14,227 nt of DNA, taken from contig JAHIVM010000285.1 of NCBI GenBank assembly GCA_018816665.1, positions 1 through 14,227 of the forward strand, given 5' to 3'. A model generated the notes under the pieces. It saw only the letters and a program-made list of their open reading frames with translations, was not told the origin of the DNA and made no database searches. This DNA comes from Candidatus Zixiibacteriota bacterium. Lineage in GTDB: Bacteria > Zixibacteria > MSB-5A5 > GN15 > FEB-12. Position numbers and translations under genes: made by a program. This document shows positions 1 to 6,730 of this stretch, piece by piece (the first letter of the stretch is position 1; each line of letters starts with the position of its first letter).

Positions 1-384
1 ACCCATGTTCGCGGACGGATTATGAAATGGATCAAGTCCGGACGGGAATTTGTGCGCGCAACCGGCTATTCGGCGCTGGCGTCGGCGCTCAAAGACGGTG
101 CCGAGATATCCGATGACGATTGCATCGAGTTGCTGGCACGTATCGAATCCGAAATTCACGAGTCTCCCAACCGAGCCCGCCATGCCATGAACAATGCCGT
201 GATTGCCATTGGAGTCTTCCGGCCGCATCTGGGCACAGCGGCTGCGGAGACAGCTCGGCGCATTGGACACGTGGAGGTTGATCACGGAGAGACCTCTTGC
301 AAAACTCCTGATGCCGTCGCCTATATCAAAAAGGCGCTGGCGCGAAAACAGAAAAGAAAACAGAAAGGTGGTGGGAACCCATGA
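1..384 (+). CDS. DNA alkylation repair protein, AlkD-like (3' part only)
   Basis: The reading frame is open from the first base of the window, so this is the C-terminal part of a longer gene whose start lies to the left; the ATG at 22 is probably internal. The visible 127 residues match the end of the AlkD-like HEAT-repeat family, with the block SPNRARHAMNNAVIAIG followed by VEVDHGETSCKTPDA and a lysine/arginine-rich tail. Family members bind DNA through stacked helical repeats, and some excise N3- or N7-alkylated purines; many homologues have no tested activity. Full-length members are usually about 220-240 residues, so roughly the first half is missing. The stop codon overlaps the start of the next gene by 4 bp (ATGA), which suggests co-transcription and translational coupling. 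The family call is confident; glycosylase activity is inferred only. Confidence 0.82.
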   Translation, partial: THVRGRIMKWIKSGREFVRATGYSALASALKDGAEISDDDCIELLARIESEIHESPNRARHAMNNAVIAIGVFRPHLGTAAAETARRIGHVEVDHGETSCKTPDAVAYIKKALARKQKRKQKGGGNP

Positions 385-785
385 GTGAAGATATGCCGCA
401 ATTCGGAATTGTCACCTGGATCGACCTGACGGTGAAGGACGCTGAGTCGATTCGGGATTTCTATAGCGCGGTGGTGGGCTGGGACCATTCCCCCGTGTCA
501 ATGGGCAGTTACAATGATTATTCCATGCTGCCGGAGAACAGTGAATTCCCTATTGCGGGAGTCTGTCATGCCCGTGGTGTTAACGCCAATCTGCCGGCCC
601 AGTGGCTGATATACATCACGGTTGAGGATCTTGATGAGAGCATAGCCGCCTGTAAGAAACTTGGAGGAAAGGTGTTGGTCGGTCCCAAAACAATGAGCGA
701 CACCGCCCGCTATTGTGTCATTAAGGATCCCGCCGGAGCAGTCACGGCGCTGTACGAGGAATTGACGGAGTCGGAGACCGACTGA
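381..785 (+). CDS. VOC superfamily (glyoxalase/bleomycin-resistance fold) protein
   Basis: This 134-residue protein has the paired beta-alpha-beta-beta-beta layout of the vicinal oxygen chelate fold. The first module (about residues 8-62) contains the typical helix DFYSAVVGW. The second (about 73-126) contains VEDLDESIAACKKLGGKV and the ending DPAGAVTALYEE. Candidate metal ligands are His63 and Glu126, but the second pair is not obvious, so metal dependence is uncertain. It most resembles the CFP32/hydrolase-like subgroup rather than true glyoxalase I. Known VOC proteins include lactoylglutathione lyases, dioxygenases and antibiotic-binding proteins, so the substrate cannot be named. The start overlaps the stop of the AlkD-like gene by 4 bp, which may hint at a role in handling reactive electrophiles; that is inference. 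Confidence 0.85.
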   Translation: MSEDMPQFGIVTWIDLTVKDAESIRDFYSAVVGWDHSPVSMGSYNDYSMLPENSEFPIAGVCHARGVNANLPAQWLIYITVEDLDESIAACKKLGGKVLVGPKTMSDTARYCVIKDPAGAVTALYEELTESETD

Positions 786-806
786 GCTTCCCGGGCCGCC
801 TGCCAC

Positions 807-836
807 TTGACAAAAGGCATTGTTGGAGGCAGATTA
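807..836 (+). promoter_or_regulatory. Possible sigma-70 type promoter
   Basis: A perfect TTGACA at 807-812 is followed after 18 bases by AGATTA (831-836), a poor -10. The block CACTTGACAAAA recurs at 6694-6705, upstream of the beta-helix gene, with the same distance to an ATTA. Transcription from here would start near 843, just before the hairpin at 859-884, and would run toward the glycosyltransferase. The weak -10 keeps confidence low. Confidence 0.3.
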
Positions 837-858
837 GACCCACGATGCAGGGAATGGA

Positions 859-890
859 ACCACCGTGTCAGGGCACGCGGTGGTGTTTTT
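859..890 (+). terminator. Rho-independent terminator after the VOC gene
   Basis: The arms ACCACCG (859-865) and CGGTGGT (878-884) form a perfect 7 bp stem that can extend inward by TG/CA, and a run of five T follows. It lies 74 bp after the VOC stop and would end the AlkD-like/VOC operon. Because it also lies between a candidate promoter (807) and the glycosyltransferase, it could alternatively act as an attenuator. Confidence 0.65.
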
Positions 891-917
891 CAATATGTGC
901 CGCGGTGTTGAATCGGG

Positions 918-2039
918 TTGTCCGGACACAATCCGGGAGAATCCGTCGACGAAAACAGGATAACTGGAGCCACAGGTTTGTCTTTCGAAAAGCAGGACAT
1001 ACGGTCGAACGATGATTGCGGTGAACTTGCCGAATGGCCGGTTATGTCGGTAGTTGTGCCTATACGCAACGAGGAGCCGTACATCGAACAGACAATCACC
1101 TATATCCGGGAGCAGGACTATCCGGCCGACAAGGTTGAGATTCTTGTGGTCGACGGCGAGTCGGATGATCGGACGGTTGAGATTGTCAGGGGACTGGCCG
1201 CCGGAGACGACCGCATCAAACTGCACAACAACCCGAAACGGTTGTCATCGGCCGCTCGCAACGTGGGAGCAAAACAGGCTACCGGCGACATCGTCCTGTA
1301 CATTGACGGCCACGTGTACATTGATAATCGCTGCCTGCTGAAAAACGTCGCTCGCCTGATGTACGAAAAAGACGTTTCCGTGCTTAGCCGGCCCGGTTTT
1401 CAGAATATTCCCGGAATCAGCTACTACCAGCAGGCAGTCGCGCTGGCGCGACGGTCTGCTTTTGGTCACGGTCTGGGGTCCACCGGATTTACGGAGGCAA
1501 GCCGGTACTGCGCACCCGAAAGCACCGGGACATACTATCGCCGGGAGGCGATCGGGGCGGTCGGATATTTTGACGAGGAATTTGACGCCGCTGAGGATTT
1601 CGAGTTTAATTACCGGCTCGGCAAGGCCGGGTACAAGTCCTTCACGGCTCCCGAATTGATTGTATACTACTACCCCCGGGACACGATCGGCAAACTTTTC
1701 CACCAGATGAAACGATACGGTATCGGTCGTTGCCGGCTGGTACGCAAACATCCTGAGGCCTTCTCCCTGGCCGCGATTATTCCGGCAGCTTTTGTGGCCG
1801 GATTGCCGGCGCTGCTGTTGTTGTCGCTGGCGGTGCCGCAGGCTCTGTGGCTGGCCGTGGGGTTATATGGTTTTTACGCGGTGCTGAATATCCTCGTGTC
1901 AATTGCGACAGCCGCCCGCAAGGGCTGGAAGTTTCTGCCGGTGCTGCCGTTTACGTTCGCGGCGATCCATATCGGCGTTGGCTGGGGTCTCATTGGCGAA
2001 ACGGCACGCCAGGTGTCGCGAAAAATAAGCGGAAAATAG
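918..2039 (+). CDS. Family 2 glycosyltransferase, ExoA-like, membrane-anchored
   Basis: This is a GT-A fold glycosyltransferase. Residue numbers count from the TTG at 918. The nucleotide-sugar binding core starts at MSVVVPIRNEEPYI (43-56) and continues with EILVVDGESDDRT (74-86). The metal-binding DxD position is occupied by YIDGHV (128-133), and the catalytic-base ED lies in AEDFEFNYRLGKAGY (225-239). The segment YYPRDTIGKLFHQMKRYGIGR and two or three C-terminal hydrophobic stretches (about 285-330 and 338-360) resemble ExoA of succinoglycan synthesis, which transfers sugars to a lipid carrier at the cytoplasmic face of the membrane. The start is uncertain: TTG 918 has no ribosome site, TTG 978 follows a GGAG at suitable distance, and ATG 1044 would begin exactly at the conserved core. 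The next gene is a deacetylase-like protein, suggesting a role in surface glycan or glycolipid assembly. Confidence 0.85.
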   Translation: MSGHNPGESVDENRITGATGLSFEKQDIRSNDDCGELAEWPVMSVVVPIRNEEPYIEQTITYIREQDYPADKVEILVVDGESDDRTVEIVRGLAAGDDRIKLHNNPKRLSSAARNVGAKQATGDIVLYIDGHVYIDNRCLLKNVARLMYEKDVSVLSRPGFQNIPGISYYQQAVALARRSAFGHGLGSTGFTEASRYCAPESTGTYYRREAIGAVGYFDEEFDAAEDFEFNYRLGKAGYKSFTAPELIVYYYPRDTIGKLFHQMKRYGIGRCRLVRKHPEAFSLAAIIPAAFVAGLPALLLLSLAVPQALWLAVGLYGFYAVLNILVSIATAARKGWKFLPVLPFTFAAIHIGVGWGLIGETARQVSRKISGK

Positions 2040-2080
2040 TCCCCTCCCGACTCGGGATTGTGACGTAGAACCAGAGTAGC

Positions 2081-3061
2081 ATGATTATCGATTTCAGCAG
2101 ACGAATACTGGCTGCCCTGTTGCGCCCCCCGGAACATCGGGCGGTGGTCTGGCCGAACGGAAAGAGGTTCGCTTTTACGGTAGTCGATGACACCGATCAA
2201 TCGACCCTGGAGAACATCCTTCCGATATACTCCCTCCTGCACCGGCTCAATATGCCGATCACCAAAACGGCCTGGGTCGTACCCACTCTTGAGCCCGGGG
2301 AGATTGACAACCGGGGCGACAGTCTGGCCGACCCCGAGTACCGGGAGTTCCTGCTCGATCTGCAAGGCAAAGGTTTCGAAATCGGGTTTCACGGAGCCCG
2401 GGGCGGCGACGCCCGACGGAAGGAAACGGAAGCGGCGCTGATGAAATTCCGGGATGTCCTGGGACGGTATCCCCGGTGCCATGTCAACCATTTCAAGAAC
2501 CGTGAGAACCTGTACAGCGGACGTGACAAACTGAGTTTTGGACCGTTGCGGGGTCTATATCGTCTGTTTCAGAAGTGGGATTTTGAGGGACATGTGGAAG
2601 GCTCGCCGTACTTCTGGGGCGATATCGCCAAAAAACACGTGAGTTATGTCAGGGATTTCCACTACGATGAAATCGATGTCCGCCGGATCTATCCGGTGCT
2701 GCCGTACCATGACCCCAATCGACCCTGGGTGAATTTCTGGTACCATGCTTCAGACGGTTCCAATCGTGAGTCGTTCGTGAAACTGCTACGTCGCCCGAAT
2801 CTCGAGCGATTGGAAGAGGCCGGGGGGCTTTGCATAGTGTATACGCACTTCGGCAAGGGGTTCTGTCACGACGATGCGGTGGATCGGGCTGTGGCGGACC
2901 GGTTGGAAGACGTTGCCGGACGGCCCGGGTGGTTTGCGCCGGTGGGGGTTATTCTTGACTTCCTGCGCGGCGAACTGGGGGAACACACCCTGACTCATAG
3001 CAACCGCGTGTTCATGGAACTGAGTTGGGTGGTAGAAAAAGCCTTTCGGGGCCGGACCTGA
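2081..3061 (+). CDS. NodB-like polysaccharide deacetylase-fold protein
   Basis: This 326-residue protein shows the outline of a carbohydrate esterase 4 / NodB-like barrel. FAFTVVDDTDQ (30-40) matches the first motif with the catalytic and metal-binding Asp pair. GFEIGFHGARGG (98-109) matches the second, in which only His104 of the usual H-x(3)-H pair is evident. CHVNHF (133-138) may supply further metal ligands, and YTHFGKGF (254-261) resembles the final histidine motif. There is no clear signal peptide; the N-terminal hydrophobic segment is short, so a cytoplasmic location is possible. The departure from the standard second motif makes it a divergent member, and DUF2334-like deacetylases are a close alternative. 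It lies 41 bp behind the glycosyltransferase on the same strand, so both probably act on the same glycan. Deacetylase activity is inferred from the fold only. Confidence 0.6.
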   Translation: MIIDFSRRILAALLRPPEHRAVVWPNGKRFAFTVVDDTDQSTLENILPIYSLLHRLNMPITKTAWVVPTLEPGEIDNRGDSLADPEYREFLLDLQGKGFEIGFHGARGGDARRKETEAALMKFRDVLGRYPRCHVNHFKNRENLYSGRDKLSFGPLRGLYRLFQKWDFEGHVEGSPYFWGDIAKKHVSYVRDFHYDEIDVRRIYPVLPYHDPNRPWVNFWYHASDGSNRESFVKLLRRPNLERLEEAGGLCIVYTHFGKGFCHDDAVDRAVADRLEDVAGRPGWFAPVGVILDFLRGELGEHTLTHSNRVFMELSWVVEKAFRGRT

Positions 3062-3240
3062 CGAAGTAGTCGTCGCCGCGCCACCGGGCACGCCTTTCCC
3101 TATCTTCTTCCAGTCACAAAAAAAGTGAATCGCCGCCCTTGCTAATTCGTACCGGTAGGGAACAGGCGGCCAACCGCAAACAGCGACGGTAAGTATCTCC
3201 GGGTGGTATAGTCCTCCACGGACAGGAACGGGAGCAGGGT
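3062..3240 (+). other. Intergenic region before the permease gene
   Basis: This is a 179 bp non-coding gap. It contains GGGAGCAGG (3230-3238) just ahead of the GTG at 3241, which serves as a ribosome binding site and supports that start. A TATAGT near 3207 could be a -10 element but has no good -35 partner. I see no terminator hairpin after the deacetylase-like gene. Confidence 0.4.
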
Positions 3241-5652
3241 GTGTTCAGGAATTATCTTCTGGTAGCATTTCGCAATCTCAAACGATCCGCAGTATTTTCG
3301 GCGATCAACATACTCGGGCTGGTCATCGGTATGACCGCCTGCGTGATGATTCTGCACTACGTAAACTTCGAAAGAAGCTTTGATCGGTTCCACGCCAACA
3401 GCGATCGCATCTATCGACTGCGTTACGAACGTACCGACGAGGCAGGTGAGTCAGTTCGATTCGCCTCGTGTTGTCCCCCCGCGGCTGCGCGCATTCGGGG
3501 CGCCTACCCCGAGGTAGAGAACATCGCCCGTATCTTCAACTACCGGGCATCGGTCTCACGCAACGATGATTCGTACCTGGAAGAACGTATGTTTTTTGCC
3601 GAGCCGGAGTTTCTGGATATTCTAAAGTTCAGGATGATCACGGGCGATCCACTGAACGGCATACGCCGACCGAATACGATGTTTATCTCTCAGGCGACAG
3701 CGAAACGGTACTTTGGGGATGAGGATCCGATCGGCCAGACCCTGAGCCTGGACAGAAAAGCCGACTACACGGTTACCGGCGTTTTCGAGAATATCCCCGG
3801 CAACTCGCACCTCAAATTTGATTTCCTGCTGCCGTGGGAGAATCTGGTGGCAAGGCTCGGGACCGACTACACCGAGGCCTGGGGGCATACGGGCTCGTAC
3901 ACGTATCTTCTGACCGCCCCCGGCACGGATCCGCGGGCGTTCGAGAAAAGACTGCTCTCGTTGGTGGAGGCGGAATGTCCCTGGCTCAAAGATTACAACA
4001 TGACCATTGATCTCAAAATGCAGCCGCTGACCGATATTCACCTGACTTCCCACTTCATGCAGGAATACGAGCCCAACGGCAATGCCGATTCAGTCAGGGT
4101 GCTGTCCCTTGTCGCCGCCTTCATCATGATCATGGCCTGGGTCAATTTTGTGAATCTCTCCACTGCCGGATCGTTGCGGCGGGCGCGGGAGGTGGGCATG
4201 CGCAAGGTAGTCGGGGCATCGCGGACGCAACTGACCGTGCAGTTCTTTACGGAGATCATTGTGACGAATGGCATCGCTCTGGCAGTTACGGCAGCGGCGG
4301 TGACACTCCTGCTGCCGGCGTTCCATACCATGACCGGCCTGCCCGCTGATCTGCCGCTCTGGTCGCAGACCTGGTTTCCGCTTACGCTGGGTGCGATGTT
4401 TGTGGTGGGCGTGTTTCTCTCCGGCCTGTACCCCGTCATGGCATTATCCTCGTTCCGTCCGTCTGAAGTGCTTAAGGGTCGACTGTGGACCTCAGCGCGC
4501 GGTATTACGCTGCGCAAGTCCCTGGTCGTGTTCCAGTTTGGGGTTGGTTTGGTGCTGATCATTGCGACCCTGACCGTCTCGCGGCAAATCTCGTTCATGC
4601 GCAATCAGGATCTCGGCTTTGATATGCAGCAGACACTCGTAGTCAAGGCACCCAGGGTTCGGGACGAGTCCTACGGTTCGAAATTCGAGACCTTTCGGGA
4701 GACCCTGCTGCAGCGTGACGATATCGCCAGGATGACTCATGTGACGGAAGTGCCCGGCCGGCAGGTGTACTGGGACGCAGGCGGTATCCACAAAGCGGGG
4801 GAGGATGTCAGTCAGAGCAAAAACTACCAGATCGTCGGCATAGACTACGAGTTCGCCGGTGTATTTGATCTGGAGTTTGCCGCCGGGCGGAACTTCTCCC
4901 GGGATTTTCCTTCCGATGACAAAGCACTCATTCTCAACGAAACGGCTGCGAGATTCATGGGCTTTGACAGCCCCGAAAGCGCGATCGGTCAGCAGGTGGA
5001 CTATTGGGAGGAAATCTTCACGATAGTGGGCGTCTTGAAGGACTACCATCAGCAGTCGCTGAAAGAGGCATACGAACCGCATATCTTTCGTTTTGCACCG
5101 TATGGCCGGGGGGCGCTGGGATCAATAGCAATCAGAACCAGTGCGGATCATGTCGAGGAGACTGTCCGGGCGGTGAAGGAGCAATACGATGATTTCTGGC
5201 CCGGGAATGCCTTCACCTATTTCTTCCTCGATGACTACTACAATCAGCAGTATGCATCCGATGAACTGTTTGGACGGGTCTACGGTTTGTTCACACTCCT
5301 GGCCATTGTCATCATCGGTATGGGCATTTTCGGACTGTCATCTTACAGCGTTGCCCAGATGACCAAGGAAATAGGTGTGCGGAAGGTCCTGGGTGCTTCC
5401 GTGTTCAGTATCGCCGGTTTGCTGACGCGCGAGCTGGTGATGCTTCTGCTCATCGCCAGTGCGATCGCCTGGCCAATAGCGTTTTTTGCGATGAATCGCT
5501 GGCTGGACGGGTTTGCCTATCGGACCAATCCAGGGGCCGTGACCTTTGTGCTGGCCAGTGGTGCCACCCTGGTGATCGCTCTGTTGACGGTAAGCTGGCA
5601 GGTGTTCAAGGCGGCCCGGGCCAATCCGGTGAAAGCGCTGCGATACGAGTAA
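3241..5652 (+). CDS. MacB/FtsX-type ABC transporter permease with two FtsX domains
   Basis: This 803-residue protein has the duplicated layout common in FCB bacteria: TM1 (about 18-40), an extracytoplasmic MacB-type core domain (about 41-280), three helices (about 286-310, 335-362, 378-402), then a second TM (about 424-446), a second extracytoplasmic domain (about 447-670) and three final helices (about 678-704, 735-757, 768-790). The cytoplasmic coupling motifs are visible twice, as REVGMRKVVGASRTQL near 317 and KEIGVRKVLGASVFSI near 709, and each domain ends in a typical SSFRPSEVLKG or ARANPVKALRYE sequence. Such permeases work with a separate LolD/MacB-type ATPase to move molecules or transmit force across the envelope, but no ATPase gene is in this window. 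Substrate is unknown. Translation starts at GTG behind GGGAG. The gap to the next gene holds a separate promoter, so it is probably transcribed alone or with upstream genes. Confidence 0.93.
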   Translation: MFRNYLLVAFRNLKRSAVFSAINILGLVIGMTACVMILHYVNFERSFDRFHANSDRIYRLRYERTDEAGESVRFASCCPPAAARIRGAYPEVENIARIFNYRASVSRNDDSYLEERMFFAEPEFLDILKFRMITGDPLNGIRRPNTMFISQATAKRYFGDEDPIGQTLSLDRKADYTVTGVFENIPGNSHLKFDFLLPWENLVARLGTDYTEAWGHTGSYTYLLTAPGTDPRAFEKRLLSLVEAECPWLKDYNMTIDLKMQPLTDIHLTSHFMQEYEPNGNADSVRVLSLVAAFIMIMAWVNFVNLSTAGSLRRAREVGMRKVVGASRTQLTVQFFTEIIVTNGIALAVTAAAVTLLLPAFHTMTGLPADLPLWSQTWFPLTLGAMFVVGVFLSGLYPVMALSSFRPSEVLKGRLWTSARGITLRKSLVVFQFGVGLVLIIATLTVSRQISFMRNQDLGFDMQQTLVVKAPRVRDESYGSKFETFRETLLQRDDIARMTHVTEVPGRQVYWDAGGIHKAGEDVSQSKNYQIVGIDYEFAGVFDLEFAAGRNFSRDFPSDDKALILNETAARFMGFDSPESAIGQQVDYWEEIFTIVGVLKDYHQQSLKEAYEPHIFRFAPYGRGALGSIAIRTSADHVEETVRAVKEQYDDFWPGNAFTYFFLDDYYNQQYASDELFGRVYGLFTLLAIVIIGMGIFGLSSYSVAQMTKEIGVRKVLGASVFSIAGLLTRELVMLLLIASAIAWPIAFFAMNRWLDGFAYRTNPGAVTFVLASGATLVIALLTVSWQVFKAARANPVKALRYE

Positions 5653-5801
5653 GGCGCCGTCATTCGAGCCGCTCCTGCCATGATTCCCGTCGTGTCCCGG
5701 CTATACTCTGCATCCTGATGCCCAATCGTGTCGTCGGTTGACAATGGGCGATTCCCCATACATGACTGTCAAGTTGCTGGACCGGTGCGTGTTAGGCTCA
5801 A

Positions 5802-5837
5802 ATGGCGGAATCCATGCAGATTGGCCCGACTCTTGCA
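5802..5837 (+). promoter_or_regulatory. Sigma-54 (RpoN) promoter, with a weaker tandem match
   Basis: TTGGCCCGACTCTTGCA (5821-5837) matches the sigma-54 consensus YTGGCACGRNNNTTGCW with one mismatch. The invariant GG (5823-5824) and GC (5835-5836) are separated by exactly 10 bases, so transcription would begin near 5847, about 35 bases before the lipoprotein ATG at 5882. A second, weaker GG-N10-GC match (ATGGCGGAATCCATGCA, 5802-5818) lies 19 bp upstream. If functional, expression of the lipoprotein requires an AAA+ enhancer-binding protein. No activator gene or obvious palindromic enhancer site is visible in the 229 bp gap. Confidence 0.7.
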
Positions 5838-5881
5838 GGGTAGAGGGCAGATAAAAGCCCCTTTGCCCGACGGAGACGCGT

Positions 5882-6595
5882 ATGAACGGGAAAACACTGG
5901 TTCTGACCCTGATCGCCCTCACGGCCCTGATTTTTGCCATCAGTGCCTGCGAGAAAGAGAAGATTGTCGAGTCAACCGAGTATATCTCGGAGACGGAGTA
6001 TATCACCTTGCCCCCGGATACCGTATTCCAGGTTCGGATCGACACGGTGTATACCAGCGACTCAACCATCATCAACAACACCGACACGGTGACGATTACC
6101 GTCCATGACACGGTGGTACAGGTGACCACGATAATCGATACCGTGTTCAGTGTCGACACCGTCACGACCATCCAGCATCACTATGATACTACGACCGTTA
6201 CGATCGTCGATACGGTGACTACTCTGCAATGCGATCCAAACGAATACCTGGCGATGGCGGCGCTTCAGTACTACGCCAACAGCGAAGTGATCCAGTTTAT
6301 CAATTCAGAGTTTGGCTACACCGACGGATGGGTGTTGTATCTGAATCCTTTCCAGAGCGATGTCCAGAGTCCATCGGCCGGCGTGTATGACATCTATGGG
6401 TACATTGACTACTGGACACCTGAATGGGACGGTTACTACGTGTTGGAGTATTACTACCGAATCGACTACACCAGTGGTGATCCGACGAATCCGGAGAACT
6501 GGACGCTGTCGGAACCGCCGGCGGCCTCCCCGACTCGTCAGCCGGGCATGCGGATTGTCCCCGAAACCAGCGATGCTATCCGGGATCTTCGATAG
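5882..6595 (+). CDS. Lipoprotein with Asp-Thr-Val-patterned beta stalk
   Basis: The 237-residue product begins with a classic lipoprotein signal: charged N-terminus, hydrophobic stretch, and lipobox ISAC with the acylated Cys at 23. An acidic linker (EKEKIVESTEYISETEY) leads into a low-complexity region (about 41-114) rich in Thr, Val, Ile and Asp. In it DTV or DTT recurs with Asp at 46, 54, 68, 76, 86, 92, 102 and 110. All spacings are even, so the Asp residues would point to one side of a continuous beta structure. A globular domain rich in Tyr and Trp follows (about 117-212), and the tail is Pro/Arg-rich. The protein is expected to be anchored in a membrane leaflet with the stalk projecting the globular part. 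No family is recognised. A ribosome site CGGAGA precedes the ATG. A sigma-54 promoter lies upstream and a strong terminator downstream, so it is monocistronic. Confidence 0.85.
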   Translation: MNGKTLVLTLIALTALIFAISACEKEKIVESTEYISETEYITLPPDTVFQVRIDTVYTSDSTIINNTDTVTITVHDTVVQVTTIIDTVFSVDTVTTIQHHYDTTTVTIVDTVTTLQCDPNEYLAMAALQYYANSEVIQFINSEFGYTDGWVLYLNPFQSDVQSPSAGVYDIYGYIDYWTPEWDGYYVLEYYYRIDYTSGDPTNPENWTLSEPPAASPTRQPGMRIVPETSDAIRDLR

Positions 6596-6623
6596 TCCGG
6601 CCCGATAGAAAACAGGCATGACC

Positions 6624-6657
6624 AGGCCCACTCCTGAACGGGGGTGGGCTTGTTTTT
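6624..6657 (+). terminator. Strong rho-independent terminator
   Basis: AGGCCCACTCC (6624-6634) pairs with GGGGTGGGCTT (6641-6651), giving an 11 bp stem including two G-T pairs, with a six-base loop. A T-rich tail GTTTTTG follows. It lies 29 bp after the lipoprotein stop codon and isolates that gene from the next one. Confidence 0.85.
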
Positions 6658-6696
6658 GTCAGAAGTGGATACATGTGCACTCTCATGCGGTCGCAC

Positions 6697-6728
6697 TTGA
6701 CAAAAAGGAGCTCAAGGCGTCTATTACC
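6697..6728 (+). promoter_or_regulatory. Candidate promoter of the beta-helix gene
   Basis: A perfect TTGACA (6697-6702) stands just downstream of the terminator. The AT-rich CTATTA/TATTAC at 6721-6728 is the only -10 candidate, with an 18-20 base spacer. Transcription would then start almost at the ATG at 6731, which would make the mRNA nearly leaderless. The AAGGAG at 6706-6711 lies about 19 bases before the ATG, too far for a normal ribosome site. The -35 block is shared with the site at 805-816. Confidence 0.35.
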
Positions 6729-6730
6729 AT

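Noticed and set aside
845..1020. Short plus-strand frame from ATG 845 as a leader peptide
   Set aside because: The GGAGG lies about 15 bases away, the product is unremarkable and Arg-rich, and it overlaps the glycosyltransferase in another frame.
4038..4604. Long minus-strand frame (188 codons) inside the permease gene
   Set aside because: It is fully antisense to a confident membrane-protein gene and has no recognisable domain; such shadows are expected there.
5737..5765. TTGACA at 5737-5742 as a housekeeping promoter for the lipoprotein
   Set aside because: No acceptable -10 element at 16-18 bases (CATACATGAC only); the sigma-54 site downstream is far better.
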